Below are positions 27,618-37,654 of a DNA stretch of 64,000 nucleotides, piece by piece (the stretch's first letter is position 1; each line of letters opens with the position of its first letter). This DNA is from Leucobacter viscericola (lineage in GTDB: Bacteria > Actinomycetota > Actinomycetes > Actinomycetales > Microbacteriaceae). The position numbers and the translations under genes were made by a program. The notes under the pieces were generated by a model, which did not search any database, was not told where the DNA came from, and saw nothing but the letters and a program-made list of their open reading frames with translations. The DNA is taken from assembly GCF_011299575.1 (NCBI RefSeq), contig NZ_CP049863.1:372001-436000 (forward strand). Direction: 5' to 3'.

Positions 27618-28951
27618 GATTCGTCCTCTTTCTTGCCTAAAAGCTGAGCGCCATCTTCGCTCTCAACTCCGTCAGTGTCTTCGTTACCAATCCAGCGGGC
27701 TCGAGCTGTGAGCAGGCGCTGCCGTCGCCGTTCGGTCTCAACAGCGGTCAACTCGACTCCAGCGACCACAACCGTATCGCCCGGTTCGGGCAGCCGCCCG
27801 AGATGCTTTGCGACAAGCCCGCCCACGGTGTCGACCTCGTCATCGTCAAGCTCAATCCCGAAGAGCTCGCCTAGCTCTTCAACGCCGAGTCTCGCGCTCA
27901 CCAAGAAGGCACCATCTGCCTCGGGTGTCACCTCAAGCTCCTCGCGATCGTGCTCATCGTTGATCTCGCCGAGCAACTCTTCAATCAGGTCTTCGAGGGT
28001 GACGAGACCGGAGATACCACCGTATTCGTCAACAACAAGCGCGAGGTGATTCGACTCACTCTGCATGCGGCGCAGCAGTTTGTCGGCGCGCTGCACCTCG
28101 GGCACAAAGATCGCGGGCTTCATGATGCGGGTCACCCTCGAGCTATCAACCTCGTCGGCACGGCGCAGCATGAACTTGCTCGCGTCGCGAAGATAGGCGA
28201 CACCGGCAACATCATCGATCTCGCCGCCAACAACGGGAATTCTTGAGTGCCGCGAAGCAAGCATCTGTTCGAGCGTCTCGCGCACGCTCAACTCGCTGCT
28301 GACGGTCACCATGTCAATGCGGGGCACCATCACCTCGCGCACGAGCGTGTCACCAAACTCGACCAGCGAGTGAATGTAATCGCGGTCATCGTTTTCGAGC
28401 AGTGACTGCTCTGCGGCCTGATCAACCATCGAGAGCAGCTGCTGCTCATCACGAATCCTCGCACCACCGGTGCTTCGGCCCGGCGTCACTCGGTTGCTGA
28501 TGCGAATCAGCGAGGTCGCAACGGGGCCGAGGATCAAACGCAGCGCACGCATGGTCGGCGCAGCGAAGCGGATCACCGCGTCGGGGTGGTGTGTTCCAAC
28601 CGTGCGCGGGCTCGATCCGACGAGTGCAAATGTGACGGCGGTCATGACGAGTGTCGCGATGACCAGTTCAAGCCAGAGTTCGTCGAGGGAGTATGCCAAA
28701 ACGAGCGTGATGAGCACGGCGGCGAGTGTCTCAGTGAACACCCTGGCAAAGCTGAGCGCATTCAGGTGTGCGGCCTCATCATCGGCGATCGCTCGAATCG
28801 CATTGCCCCGGCGAGGAGAGTCTTCGGCGAGGGCCAAGAGCTCAGCGCGCGAACGCACCCCCAAGGCCGCATCAGCCGCTGCCAAAAGGCCGGCGATCGC
28901 GAGCAAAATGAACGCTGCTCCCAGGAACAGCGCGATCAGTATTCCACTCAC
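27614..28951 (-). CDS. hemolysin-family (CorC/CNNM-type) CBS-domain membrane protein
   Basis: The 445-residue protein has an N-terminal CNNM/DUF21 membrane domain with three to four segments (about 1-125), two CBS domains (around 185-310, for example REVMVPRIDMVTV and SGLVTLEDLIEELLG), and a C-terminal CorC_HlyC transporter-associated domain. Relatives are linked to magnesium or other metal efflux; 'hemolysin' is a historical label. It overlaps ybeY upstream and era downstream by 4 nt each, so the three are translated as a unit. Confidence 0.93.
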   Translation of the reverse strand: MSGILIALFLGAAFILLAIAGLLAAADAALGVRSRAELLALAEDSPRRGNAIRAIADDEAAHLNALSFARVFTETLAAVLITLVLAYSLDELWLELVIATLVMTAVTFALVGSSPRTVGTHHPDAVIRFAAPTMRALRLILGPVATSLIRISNRVTPGRSTGGARIRDEQQLLSMVDQAAEQSLLENDDRDYIHSLVEFGDTLVREVMVPRIDMVTVSSELSVRETLEQMLASRHSRIPVVGGEIDDVAGVAYLRDASKFMLRRADEVDSSRVTRIMKPAIFVPEVQRADKLLRRMQSESNHLALVVDEYGGISGLVTLEDLIEELLGEINDEHDREELEVTPEADGAFLVSARLGVEELGELFGIELDDDEVDTVGGLVAKHLGRLPEPGDTVVVAGVELTAVETERRRQRLLTARARWIGNEDTDGVESEDGAQLLGKKEDES

Positions 28952-29409
28952 TGTTTTCGCTCGCGCATGGCGAAGGAGAGCAGCAGATCGCGCTGCAGCC
29001 CGAACATCTCCGCCTCTTCTTCTGGTGTCGCGTGATCGAAGCCCAGGAGGTGCAGCATGCCGTGGGTGAGCAAGACTGAGACCTCCTGCGGCAGATCGTG
29101 CCCGGCTGCCTCGGCCTGCGCCTCAGCGACCTGAGGGCAAATCACAACATCGCCGAGCAGACCAGCGGGAGTCTGCGCATCGGCGCGACCGGGTCGCAGC
29201 TCGTCCATGGGAAAGCTCAGCACGTCAGTTGGGCCCGGTTCATTCATCCACTGCACGTGCAGCTGCTCGATTGCGGCCTCGTCGACCAGCATCACGCCCA
29301 GTTCGGTGTCGGGGTGCACGTGCAGTGACTCGAGCACAAAAGCGGCGAGGCGCTGCAGTCGGGCCTCTTCTACCTCAATGCCCGACTCGTTGTTAATCTC
29401 GACGCTCAC
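28948..29409 (-). CDS. ybeY: endoribonuclease YbeY
   Basis: Zinc-dependent RNase for 16S rRNA 3'-end maturation and ribosome quality control. The 153-residue protein carries the metal-binding motif as THGMLHLLGFDH near residues 112-125, with PTDVLSFPMD and GDVVICP upstream. It overlaps phoH and the corC-like gene by 4 nt. Its next-but-one neighbour Era acts on the same rRNA end. Confidence 0.96.
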   Translation of the reverse strand: MSVEINNESGIEVEEARLQRLAAFVLESLHVHPDTELGVMLVDEAAIEQLHVQWMNEPGPTDVLSFPMDELRPGRADAQTPAGLLGDVVICPQVAEAQAEAAGHDLPQEVSVLLTHGMLHLLGFDHATPEEEAEMFGLQRDLLLSFAMRERKQ

Positions 29410-30431
29410 TGGGTTCTCGCTTCTTTTGCTTCATCGTAGGTTTGGTATGCGTCGACGATCCGTCCGACCAGGCTGTGCCGAACAATGTCGTCTGAGCTCA
29501 GCTCTGCAAAGTGGATGTCTTCGACGTCTTTGAGAATCTGACGCACCACCCGCAGTCCGCTGACAGCCGCGGGCAGGTCAACCTGAGTGGCGTCTCCGGT
29601 CACGACCATTTTTGAGCCGTATCCGAGCCGGGTCAGAAACATCTTCATCTGTTCGGGAGTCGTGTTTTGAGCCTCGTCGAGAATCACAAACGCCTCGTTC
29701 AGCGTGCGGCCTCGCATGTAGGCAAGCGGTGCGACCTCGATCGTGCCACTCGCGAGCAGCTTCGGCACCAGGTCAGGATCCATCATGGCACCCACCGCAT
29801 CAAAGAGCGGACGGAGGTAGGGATCGATCTTCTCTTCGAGTGTTCCGGGCAGGTATCCGAGTCGCTCCCCCGCCTCGACAGCCGGGCGCGTCAGAATAAT
29901 CTTTGACACTTCGCGCCGCTGCAGGGCCTGCACCGCTTTGGCCATCGCCAGGTAGGTCTTACCCGTGCCAGCCGGGCCGATGCCGAACACAATCGTGTTC
30001 GCCTCGATGGCGTTAATGTACGCCCGCTGCCCGGCGGTCTGCGGGCGAACCGCACGACCGCGAACAGTAAGGATTGGTTCGCTCAGCACCTGGGCGGCTG
30101 TCGGACCGTTACCTTCGTGCACCATCCGAGTAACTTCGCTCACGTCACGTCGTGAGACCGTGCCGCTGCGTCTGGCCAGCTCAAGGATCTCGCGCACAAC
30201 CTCTTCAGCGGCACGGACCTCGAGAGCGGGCCCGCGCAGTGTAAGAACTTCGTCGCGAACGTGGAACACCACACCGGGGTGCTGCGATTCAAGGTCAGCG
30301 ATGAGCTGGTCCCGATGCCCCAGCAGGGAAGCGAGATCAACACCGGCAAGAAGCACGGTGCGTTGCAGCTCAGGATCGTCGACGACTCCCGACTGCGGGG
30401 TGGGTGTTGGTTCAGCTTCCAACGAGTGCAT
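29406..30431 (-). CDS. phoH: PhoH-family ATPase
   Basis: The 341-residue product has a KH-like N-terminal region (about 30-100) and a PhoH ATPase core with Walker A GPAGTGKTY (about 152-160) and Walker B FVILDEAQNTT. PhoH-like proteins bind RNA and hydrolyse ATP; in this operon a role alongside YbeY in RNA metabolism is likely (inference). The start is uncertain: ATG 30431 overlaps the HIT gene by 20 nt and has AAGGAG only 1 nt away, while TTG 30425 would be better spaced. Confidence 0.93.
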   Translation of the reverse strand: MHSLEAEPTPTPQSGVVDDPELQRTVLLAGVDLASLLGHRDQLIADLESQHPGVVFHVRDEVLTLRGPALEVRAAEEVVREILELARRSGTVSRRDVSEVTRMVHEGNGPTAAQVLSEPILTVRGRAVRPQTAGQRAYINAIEANTIVFGIGPAGTGKTYLAMAKAVQALQRREVSKIILTRPAVEAGERLGYLPGTLEEKIDPYLRPLFDAVGAMMDPDLVPKLLASGTIEVAPLAYMRGRTLNEAFVILDEAQNTTPEQMKMFLTRLGYGSKMVVTGDATQVDLPAAVSGLRVVRQILKDVEDIHFAELSSDDIVRHSLVGRIVDAYQTYDEAKEARTQ

Positions 30432-30762
30432 TCTCCTTGAGATCACCGGCAAGCACGTGCGCGTGCACGTGGAAAACCGTCTGGCCGACGCCCGCGCCAG
30501 AATTAAAGATAAGACGGAACTCGCCATCTGCGAGTTCATCTGCGAGACGCTGTGCGACAGCCACCATATCGGCGAGTGTCTCTGGATCGCCCGCAGCGAG
30601 TTCAGCAACATTGCGATACTGAGTCGCCTTCGGGATCACCAGCACGTGCACCGGCGCCTGCGGGTTAATGTCGGGGAACGCGATCACACGGTCGGTCTCC
30701 GCGAGGATCTCAACTGGGATTTCGCCCGACACAATCTTGCCGAATACCGTCTCTTCTGCCAT
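30412..30762 (-). CDS. HIT-family nucleotide-binding protein
   Basis: A 116-residue histidine-triad hydrolase of the Hint type, which acts on nucleoside phosphoramidates and related compounds. The triad HVHAHV is near the C-terminus, with FNSGAGVGQTVFHVH before it, and FPDINPQAPVHVLVIPK in the middle. ATG 30762 matches the family N-terminus MAEETVFGKI. It has no ribosome site, but TAGACT lies 7 nt upstream, so a separate leaderless transcript may start here in addition to read-through from rsmE. It overlaps phoH. Confidence 0.93.
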   Translation of the reverse strand: MAEETVFGKIVSGEIPVEILAETDRVIAFPDINPQAPVHVLVIPKATQYRNVAELAAGDPETLADMVAVAQRLADELADGEFRLIFNSGAGVGQTVFHVHAHVLAGDLKENALVGS

Positions 30763-30769
30763 GCAGGCA

Positions 30770-30775
30770 AGTCTA
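30770..30775 (-). promoter_or_regulatory. leaderless -10 box of the HIT-phoH-ybeY unit
   Basis: TAGACT on the minus strand, 7 nt before the HIT ATG, inside the 45-bp gap after rsmE. It suggests an internal promoter in the longer heat-shock operon. Confidence 0.45.
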
Positions 30776-30807
30776 GCGCTGCCGTCAGACAACATGGCAG
30801 GGATTCG

Positions 30808-31554
30808 CTACCAGCGGCCAAGAGCCACGTTGAGCACCGCGAGAGCAGCCGGGCCTGCAGAGGACGTGCGCAGAACCGTGTCGCCCAGCACCTTAATCTC
30901 GGCGCCAGCAGCCTCGAGCGCATCTAGTTCAGCATCAGAGAGGCCACCCTCGGGGCCGACCACAAGATAAATGTCGCCGTCCGTGTCATGGTTCCACGCG
31001 CTCAGCGCACTGGACCCGCGCGGGTGCAGCACAACAACACGAGAGGACTCGCGCCCGGCAATCGCGCACAGCCCGTCGAGCGAGACGGGCTCCTGAACAA
31101 CCGGGATCCTCGCCCGCAGCGATTGTTTTGAAGCCTCGCGCGCGATCCTCGCCCACTTCGCGACCCCCTTGGCGGCCTTATCGGGATCGTTCCAGCGCGA
31201 AACCGAGCGCTCCGCCTGCCACGGCACGATGTCGTCGACCCCAAACTCGGTCGCCTGTTCCACGGCCCGCTCATCACGATCGCCCTTGGCTAGGGCCTGC
31301 ACGAGCACTACACGAGCCGCGGGCTCGGGATCGCGCCGAACACTGTCGAGCTGCACGGCAAACGAGTCTTTGGTGACACTCGCCACCGGTCCTACACCGA
31401 TCACACCGGCACCGTCGCCAACCAGAATCTGTTCCCCGACGCGCAGACGACTCACGCGCACCGCGTGCCGTGCTTCGTCACCCGTAATAGTGACGAGCGC
31501 ACCAGGAACCCAACCCTCAGAGCTGGGTCCCTCGGCAAAGTACAGATTGGCCAC
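30808..31554 (-). CDS. rsmE: 16S rRNA (uracil(1498)-N3)-methyltransferase
   Basis: SPOUT-fold methyltransferase acting on U1498 of 16S rRNA. The 248 residues have an N-terminal PUA-like domain (ITGDEARHAVRVSRLRVGE) and the trefoil-knot motif VVGPEGGLSDAELD, then LRTSSAGPAAL. The GTG lies 6 nt after the dnaJ stop with AGGG upstream, so it is co-transcribed with dnaJ. Confidence 0.95.
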   Translation of the reverse strand: MANLYFAEGPSSEGWVPGALVTITGDEARHAVRVSRLRVGEQILVGDGAGVIGVGPVASVTKDSFAVQLDSVRRDPEPAARVVLVQALAKGDRDERAVEQATEFGVDDIVPWQAERSVSRWNDPDKAAKGVAKWARIAREASKQSLRARIPVVQEPVSLDGLCAIAGRESSRVVVLHPRGSSALSAWNHDTDGDIYLVVGPEGGLSDAELDALEAAGAEIKVLGDTVLRTSSAGPAALAVLNVALGRW

Positions 31555-31560
31555 GACAGA

Positions 31561-32661
31561 CTAGCCCTGGCGGAAGAAGCGGTCGCGAATCTTGCCGAAG
31601 AAGCTCTGCTGGAATTCACCCAGGTGCGGAGCCTCGTCTTTGCGAAGAGCGGCGAGCTGACGAACGAGATCTTTCTCTCGGTTTGAAAGCTTCTCGGGTG
31701 TCGCTACCTGCACGGCGATCTTCAGATCACCGCGGTTGGTTGAACGGAGGCCCTGGATGCCGCGTGCGCGAATGGTGATGATGTCGCCGGACTGAATGCC
31801 CGCTTCAACCTCAACCTTGATATCGCCGTCGAGGCCGGGAACCGTCGACTCGACACCCAGAATGGCATCGGTCATCGACAGCTGCATCGTGCACAGCAGG
31901 TCGTTGCCATCACGGCTGAAGATGTCGTGGTGCGTGACCCTGAACTCGATGAAGAGATCACCGTTGGGCCCACCACCGGGGCCCACTTCGCCGCCACCGC
32001 GCATTTGCATGCGTGTGCCCGTGTCGATGCCCGACGGGATGTCTACGGGAAGGGTGCGGCGCTCACGCACACGACCCTTACCGGCACACTCGACGCAGGG
32101 GTGCTCGATGACTGTTCCGTAGCCGTGGCAGCTTCCGCAGGGGTGCATCGTCACAACGTTGCCGAACAGCGAACGAACCTGGCGCTGCACCTGTCCCTGG
32201 CCATTACAGACGTCACAGGTGACGGGCTGGGTGCCGGGCTGGCAGCAGCTTCCCTGGCACGCGCCACACAGCACGGCCGTGTTGATCGTGACCTCACGCT
32301 GTACGCCGAAGATGACCTCTTCAAGGCTGACGTCGACACGGATCATGGCGTCGTCACCGCGCTCGGCGCGCGAGCGAGGGCCGCGCTGGCCGCCACCGAA
32401 CCCACCGCCGCCGAAGAAGGTTTCAAAGATGTCACCAAAGCCGCCCATGTCGGACTGGCCGCCACCCATGTCGTAGCGCTGCCGCTGTTCGGGATCGCTC
32501 AGCACGTCGTAGGCATGGGTCACACCTTTAAAGCGCTCCGAGGCCTCTTCGCTCGGGTTGACATCGGGGTGCAGCTCACGCGCTAAACGGCGATAGGCCT
32601 TCTTGATCTCTTCGGGTGTCGCCTCACGGGTCACGCCGAGGGTCTCGTAGTGGTCGGCCAC
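31561..32661 (-). CDS. dnaJ: molecular chaperone DnaJ (DnaJ2 type)
   Basis: Hsp40 co-chaperone of DnaK. The 366 residues comprise a J domain with HPD at about 31-33, a Gly/Phe-rich linker ([19 protein letters not shown]), a zinc centre with four CxxC motifs (CGAC, CDVC, CGSC, CVEC), and C-terminal substrate-binding domains. The first zinc motif reads CGACQGSCC, where Gly-Ala is usual after GS, adding two cysteines; the zinc-binding pattern itself is intact. GTG 32661 has GAGGAG 7 nt upstream. It follows hrcA, the standard order of the actinobacterial dnaJ2 locus. Confidence 0.96.
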   Translation of the reverse strand: MADHYETLGVTREATPEEIKKAYRRLARELHPDVNPSEEASERFKGVTHAYDVLSDPEQRQRYDMGGGQSDMGGFGDIFETFFGGGGFGGGQRGPRSRAERGDDAMIRVDVSLEEVIFGVQREVTINTAVLCGACQGSCCQPGTQPVTCDVCNGQGQVQRQVRSLFGNVVTMHPCGSCHGYGTVIEHPCVECAGKGRVRERRTLPVDIPSGIDTGTRMQMRGGGEVGPGGGPNGDLFIEFRVTHHDIFSRDGNDLLCTMQLSMTDAILGVESTVPGLDGDIKVEVEAGIQSGDIITIRARGIQGLRSTNRGDLKIAVQVATPEKLSNREKDLVRQLAALRKDEAPHLGEFQQSFFGKIRDRFFRQG

Positions 32662-32720
32662 GGGTTAGCTCCTCACAGGGTGGATGATCAGGTTGAGAAA
32701 GTGTGTATCGGACAGGGGAT

Positions 32721-33758
32721 CTACTGATCCTCACCGAGTAAATGATTGAGATACCTTGCGACAGCGCGCACGGTTGCGATGTTGCTGGCGTAGTCCATGC
32801 GGAGCGGGCCGAGCACACCCAGACGGGAAACCGAGGTGCCCTCAGCCTCGTAGCTGGAGGCAATCACCGAGGTCGCAGCCAGGCCATACGGCTCGTTCTC
32901 GCGACCGATTGAGGCGGACACATCGCGGCCGTCTTGCACGAGCTCGTCAAAGAGCCGCAGGAGTGTGACCTGCTCTTCGATCGCCTCGAGCACGGATCCG
33001 AGTGATCCCTCGAGTTCACCCGAGCGCGAAAGGTTTGCGGCCCCAGCGATCGCAATGCGGTCGCTGCGGTTCGCCTGCAGCTGCGTGCTCACGACCGCCA
33101 GAACCTGGCTGACAAGCTCGGTCTCGCCGGGTTGCGCCCAGCTGTCGATGCTGCTCAGTAGCTCCGTGATTCCCGCGGCGGCTGTGTCAACGTCGTGGCC
33201 AACCGTTGCGCCGGCGATCCGGTCGCGAAGCCCGCGGGTCCACGCCTCCGTCACTCTCGCCGCGGGGAGCTGCGCGAGCTGCTGCTCGACAACCCCACTG
33301 CCAAGAATGAGAACGCACAGAATACGATCCTCAGCGACGGCGACCAGGTCGATGTGTCGCACCATCGTGCGCCGAAGAGAGGGGTACTGAGCTACCGCGA
33401 CCTGGTTTGTGAGCTGGGAAAGCAGACGAACGGTGCGCGACATCACGTCGTCTAGGTCGGCCGACTCCCCCAGAAAACGCTCGATCGCGGCGCGCTGGGC
33501 CGAGGTGAGTGGGCGAATCTTCGCGAGGGTGTCAACATACAGGCGATAGCCCTTGTCTGTTGGCACACGGCCCGACGAGGTGTGGGGCTGCGCGATCAGC
33601 TCATCTTCTTCAAGCAGCGCCATGTCGTTGCGGATGGTCGCGGCCGACACACCAAAGCTGTGTCGATCAACGATTGCCTTCGACCCAACAGGCTCGTTCG
33701 ACGAGACATAATCGCTCACGATGGCGTGGAGCACCGCAAGACTTCGCTCGGAAACCAC
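32721..33758 (-). CDS. hrcA: heat-inducible transcription repressor HrcA
   Basis: Represses chaperone genes by binding CIRCE operators. The 345-residue product has an N-terminal winged helix (SERSLAVLHAIVSDYVSSNEPVGSKAI, read in two parts) and the HrcA effector domain with FGVSAATIRNDMA at about 40-52. GTG 33758 is chosen because GAAGGAG lies 6 nt upstream and family proteins begin MVSERSL; the GTG at 33794 is inside the operator. A CIRCE site directly upstream shows autoregulation, which also covers dnaJ and the downstream genes. Confidence 0.96.
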   Translation of the reverse strand: MVSERSLAVLHAIVSDYVSSNEPVGSKAIVDRHSFGVSAATIRNDMALLEEDELIAQPHTSSGRVPTDKGYRLYVDTLAKIRPLTSAQRAAIERFLGESADLDDVMSRTVRLLSQLTNQVAVAQYPSLRRTMVRHIDLVAVAEDRILCVLILGSGVVEQQLAQLPAARVTEAWTRGLRDRIAGATVGHDVDTAAAGITELLSSIDSWAQPGETELVSQVLAVVSTQLQANRSDRIAIAGAANLSRSGELEGSLGSVLEAIEEQVTLLRLFDELVQDGRDVSASIGRENEPYGLAATSVIASSYEAEGTSVSRLGVLGPLRMDYASNIATVRAVARYLNHLLGEDQ

Positions 33759-33787
33759 GGCAACTCCTTCCACACCTCGCGAGTTCA

Positions 33788-33814
33788 TTGGCACTCGACA
33801 CTACTGAGTGCCAA
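33788..33814 (-). promoter_or_regulatory. CIRCE operator upstream of hrcA-dnaJ
   Basis: TTGGCACTC (33788-33796), a 9-bp spacer, then GAGTGCCAA (33806-33814) is the canonical CIRCE layout, with a perfect 9-bp inverted repeat. A TAGACT -10 box (33814-33819) abuts it, so HrcA would sit on the transcription start. Confidence 0.95.
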
Positions 33815-33824
33815 GTCTAGCGCA

Positions 33825-33855
33825 GGGTGAACGCAGACACTCTGCGCATTCACCC
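33825..33855 (-). terminator. hairpin after hemW
   Basis: GGGTGAACGCAGA (33825-33837) pairs with TCTGCGCATTCACCC (33841-33855) with a 2-nt bulge and a 3-nt loop, 7 nt after the hemW stop. There is no U-run. It overlaps the upstream part of the hrcA promoter. Confidence 0.72.
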
Positions 33856-33862
33856 AGCGAAT

Positions 33863-35086
33863 TCACCCGAGCAGGCGGTGCACCACGGTGTCGGCAAGCA
33901 GACGCCCGCGAAGCGTTGGCACGATCCTGCCGCGAATGGCCGCGCGGCCATCAATAAGCTCCTCAGCAATCAGCTCGGGGATCGCCCGTCGTTCGTCTAC
34001 GGTGAGCACATCTGCGGGTAGACCATCCGCGATACGCGTTTCCAGAAGCACCCGCTCGGCGCGTTTCGCCTCTGGCTTGAGGATCTCGCGCGCGTGGGCG
34101 GGCGAGACACCCTTTGCGATGCGTTCCGCGTAGGGGCGTGGATGTTTGACGTTCCACCAGCGAACTCCGCCGACATGGCTGTGCGCACCCGGCCCAGCGG
34201 CCCACCAGTCCTCGCCAGTCCAATAGGCGAGGTTGTGGCGCGAGCGAGTCTCGGGCGAACGAGACCAGTTGCTGATTTCGTACCAGTTCATGCCTGCGGC
34301 CTGAAACCGTGCGTCTGCAAGCTCGTACATCTCGGCGTGCAGATCCTCATCGGGCTCGGGCACCTGACCACGTCGAATCTGGGCCGCCAGTTTTGTGCCC
34401 TGCTCGACGATGAGCGCATAGGCCGAAATATGATCCGGCTCGGTCGCAAGCGCGGCTTCGATTGAGCGCTCCCAGTCAGCGAGACTCTCCCCCGGCGTAC
34501 CGTAAATGAGATCCACGCTCACCTGCAAACCCGCCTCGCGCGCCCACCGTGTGACGAGCGGCACGCGTTCGGGCGAGTGCGTCCGGTCAAGCGTGCGAAG
34601 AACATGGGGCACGGCGGACTGCATACCGAAGCTCACTCGGGTAAAGCCCGCCTCGGCAAGTGCGTGCAGGTAGGCCTCGTCGACCGAGTCGGGATTCGCC
34701 TCCGTTGTCACTTCAGCGCCGTCAGCCAGTCTCCACTCGCGCCGGATCCCGTCGAGCATCCCGATAAGATCACCAGCGGGCAGCAGGGTTGGTGTACCGC
34801 CGCCGAAAAACACGGTGGACACCGGCCGCTCCGGCAGGCCAGCATCCTTAAGCACACCAGCCCCAAAGCTCAGCTCCCGCTGCACCTGACTGGCGTAGTC
34901 CGCCTGGCTAGTGCCACCGAGTTCACTCGCGGTGTAGGTATTGAAGTCGCAGTACCCGCAGCGCACCCGGCAATAGGGCACGTGCACGTAGACACAGAAA
35001 CGGCGATCCTCAGCCCCCTCGAGCACACTCGCGGGGAGGGATCCGTCTTCGGGGGCCGGGTCACCCTCAGGAAGAACGCTGGGCAC
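33863..35086 (-). CDS. hemW: radical SAM protein HemW
   Basis: Radical-SAM protein long annotated as oxygen-independent coproporphyrinogen oxidase; HemW members are thought to be heme chaperones. The 407 residues carry the cluster motif in YCRVRCGYCDFN (CxxxCxxC), then FFGGGTPTLL, TTEANPDS and a C-terminal HemN-type domain. GTG 35086 has GGGAGC about 8 nt upstream and lies inside the DUF1990 gene by 20 nt. Order lepA, DUF1990 gene, hemW, hrcA is conserved in relatives. Confidence 0.94.
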   Translation of the reverse strand: MPSVLPEGDPAPEDGSLPASVLEGAEDRRFCVYVHVPYCRVRCGYCDFNTYTASELGGTSQADYASQVQRELSFGAGVLKDAGLPERPVSTVFFGGGTPTLLPAGDLIGMLDGIRREWRLADGAEVTTEANPDSVDEAYLHALAEAGFTRVSFGMQSAVPHVLRTLDRTHSPERVPLVTRWAREAGLQVSVDLIYGTPGESLADWERSIEAALATEPDHISAYALIVEQGTKLAAQIRRGQVPEPDEDLHAEMYELADARFQAAGMNWYEISNWSRSPETRSRHNLAYWTGEDWWAAGPGAHSHVGGVRWWNVKHPRPYAERIAKGVSPAHAREILKPEAKRAERVLLETRIADGLPADVLTVDERRAIPELIAEELIDGRAAIRGRIVPTLRGRLLADTVVHRLLG

Positions 35087-35735
35087 GATCCGCAGCTCCC
35101 GGCGCCAACGCTTCGAGCTGATCCTTGGCCAGCTCTACCGCCTCGCGAATCAGCGCCTTACCCTTGAGTCCCAACAGGCCGCTCTTCGGGGAGGCGAGAA
35201 AACCGCGGGCGACGGCCCACACTGTTTGATCCTCGCGAATCTCGACGGTAAACCGCTGCTCTCCCACAACGCCGTCTTCGTCGCGAGTGCCCCAGGCGAA
35301 GCCCGCCATCTGATCCTCGTCAACGGTGTACACAACGAGAACACTGCGCGGTGTCTGCCCGGACAGGGTAAACACGGCCGAGGTACCGGGCACGATGTAG
35401 GGTTCGCCGTCAGGGCCAAACTGCTCTTCTCGAACCCGAATACCCTGGGCCTGACCACTCTCATCAAACTCGGGCCCAACATAGGCCTCGTCGGTTCCCC
35501 GAACGATCTCGCTGACCTCGATGCCCGCGCCGCGCTGGGCACCCCAGGTCATCAGCAGGCTTGATGCCGCGACGAAGCGCTCCTGACCGCTGCCAAGCTG
35601 CAGGGCTTCTAAGTACGATTCGGTGCCCTCAGGGGGAAAGCGCACGACATCGGCAAGTTTTGATGCACCAACGGCAGCGTAGGTCACCGGCATCTCAACG
35701 TGACTGCTGCGCCGGTTGTTTTCGGTCGAGCTCAC
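35067..35735 (-). CDS. DUF1990-family protein
   Basis: A 222-residue soluble protein matching DUF1990 in its general shape: [20 protein letters not shown] near the start, and [21 protein letters not shown] in the middle, which is the best family marker. The biochemical role is not known. The GTG overlaps the lepA stop as GTGA and has no good ribosome site, so translation is probably coupled to lepA. It overlaps hemW by 20 nt. Confidence 0.82.
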   Translation of the reverse strand: MSSTENNRRSSHVEMPVTYAAVGASKLADVVRFPPEGTESYLEALQLGSGQERFVAASSLLMTWGAQRGAGIEVSEIVRGTDEAYVGPEFDESGQAQGIRVREEQFGPDGEPYIVPGTSAVFTLSGQTPRSVLVVYTVDEDQMAGFAWGTRDEDGVVGEQRFTVEIREDQTVWAVARGFLASPKSGLLGLKGKALIREAVELAKDQLEALAPGAADRAQRSS

Positions 35736-37585
35736 TTCTTGGCCGCGTCCTTACCCTCAACGTCCCCTGAGAGGGCAGCAATGAAGGCTTCCTGGGGCAC
35801 TTCAACCCGGCCGACCATCTTCATGCGCTTCTTGCCCTCTTTCTGCTTCTCGAGCAGCTTACGCTTACGGCTAATGTCGCCGCCATAGCACTTGGCAAGA
35901 ACGTCCTTGCGGATCGCACGGATGCTCTCGCGCGCGATGATCCTTGAACCGATTGCGGCCTGAATCGGCACCTCGAACTGCTGACGCGGAATCAGCTTGC
36001 GCAGCCGCTCCGTCATCATCGTGCCGTAGGAGTAGGCATTGTCGCGGTGCACAATCGCGCTGAACGCGTCAACCTGCTCACCCTGCAGCAGAATGTCGAC
36101 CTTCACGAGATCGGCTTCTTGCTCGCCCATGGGCTCGTAGTCGAGGCTGGCGTACCCCTGCGTGCGGCTCTTGAGGTGATCGAAAAAGTCGAACACAATC
36201 TCGCCGAGCGGCATGCTGTAGCGCAGTTCGACGCGCTCACCCAGGTACTCCATGCCCATCAGGCTGCCGCGCCTTGACTGGCAGAGCTCCATGATGGTGC
36301 CGACGTAGTCTTTCGGGGCGAGGATCGCAACGCGCACCACGGGCTCGCGCACACTGCCAATCTTGCCCGTCGGGTACTCCGACGGGTTCGTGACGGTGAT
36401 CTCTTTTTTGTCTTCGGTCGTGACCTGGTAGACAACGCTTGGCGCTGTTGCAATCAGGTCGAGGTCAAATTCGCGGCGCAGACGCTCCGTGATGATTTCG
36501 AGGTGAAGCAGGCCGAGGAATCCGCAGCGGAAGCCGAAGCCGAGGGCAACCGAGGTCTCCGGCTCGTACTGAAGGGCCGCATCAGAGAGCTTGAGCTTGT
36601 CGAGGGCTTCGCGCAGCACGGGATAATCCGAGCCGTCGATCGGGTACAGACCTGAGAACACCATGGGCTTCGGATCCGTGTAACCGGGCAGCGCATCGGT
36701 CGCTGGCTTCATCTTGGTCGTGACCGTGTCACCGACCTTCGACTGGCGCACGTCTTTTACGCCCGTGATGAGGTAGCCGACCTCACCAACCGCGAGGCCC
36801 TTGGTTGGCTTCGGCTCAGGAGACGAAACACCGATCTCGAGCGCCTCATGCTCAGTGCCGGTCGACATCATGAGGATGCGTTCACGCGGCGAGAGTTTGC
36901 CGTCGATCATTCGAACGTAGGTCACAACACCGCGGTAGGAGTCGTAGACCGAGTCAAAAATCATGGCTCGGGCCGGCGCGTTTGCGTCACCCTTCGGCGC
37001 GGGCACACGGGCAACCACACTGTCGAGCAACTCTTCGACACCCATGCCGGTCTTACCCGACACCTTCAGAATGTCTTCGGGGTTTCCACCGATCAGGTCG
37101 GCGATCTCTCGCGAGACCCGCTCGGGGTCGGCGGCGGGCAAGTCAATCTTGTTGAGCACCGGGATGATCTCAAGATCGTTTTCCATCGCGAGGTATAGGT
37201 TCGCAAGCGTCTGAGCCTCGATCCCCTGCGCCGCGTCAACGAGCAGGATCGCTCCCTCGCACGCGGCGAGGGAGCGTGACACCTCGTAACTGAAGTCGAC
37301 GTGGCCAGGAGTGTCAATCATGTTGAGGGCGTACGACTTGCCGTCGTGATCCCACCCCATGCGCACTGCCTGCGACTTAATGGTGATACCGCGCTCGCGC
37401 TCAATATCCATGCGGTCGAGGTACTGCGCGCGCATCTCGCGATCCGGTACCGAACCAGTGATCTGCAGCATGCGGTCGGCCAGGGTTGATTTACCGTGGT
37501 CGATGTGCGCGATGATGCAGAAGTTGCGGATCCTTTCGGGGTCGGTTGACGCCGGGATCTGTGGGTTTACGCTGCGTGGAGACAT
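35732..37585 (-). CDS. lepA: elongation factor 4 (LepA)
   Basis: Ribosome-bound GTPase involved in back-translocation or ribosome biogenesis. The 617 residues show G1 AHIDHGKST, switch [11 protein letters not shown]3 DTPGHVDF, G4 NKIDLP, and the LepA-specific C-terminal domain ([15 protein letters not shown]). The ATG is preceded by a GATAAT box 8 nt away and by GGCAGG; whether it is leaderless is unclear. It is the first gene before DUF1990 and hemW. Confidence 0.97.
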   Translation of the reverse strand: MSPRSVNPQIPASTDPERIRNFCIIAHIDHGKSTLADRMLQITGSVPDREMRAQYLDRMDIERERGITIKSQAVRMGWDHDGKSYALNMIDTPGHVDFSYEVSRSLAACEGAILLVDAAQGIEAQTLANLYLAMENDLEIIPVLNKIDLPAADPERVSREIADLIGGNPEDILKVSGKTGMGVEELLDSVVARVPAPKGDANAPARAMIFDSVYDSYRGVVTYVRMIDGKLSPRERILMMSTGTEHEALEIGVSSPEPKPTKGLAVGEVGYLITGVKDVRQSKVGDTVTTKMKPATDALPGYTDPKPMVFSGLYPIDGSDYPVLREALDKLKLSDAALQYEPETSVALGFGFRCGFLGLLHLEIITERLRREFDLDLIATAPSVVYQVTTEDKKEITVTNPSEYPTGKIGSVREPVVRVAILAPKDYVGTIMELCQSRRGSLMGMEYLGERVELRYSMPLGEIVFDFFDHLKSRTQGYASLDYEPMGEQEADLVKVDILLQGEQVDAFSAIVHRDNAYSYGTMMTERLRKLIPRQQFEVPIQAAIGSRIIARESIRAIRKDVLAKCYGGDISRKRKLLEKQKEGKKRMKMVGRVEVPQEAFIAALSGDVEGKDAAKK

Positions 37586-37654
37586 TGCCTGCCATTATCT
37601 CACTACTTCGCTGACCAGCCCATTCAGGCGCTCCGTGGCTTTTATTTTGGCGGC

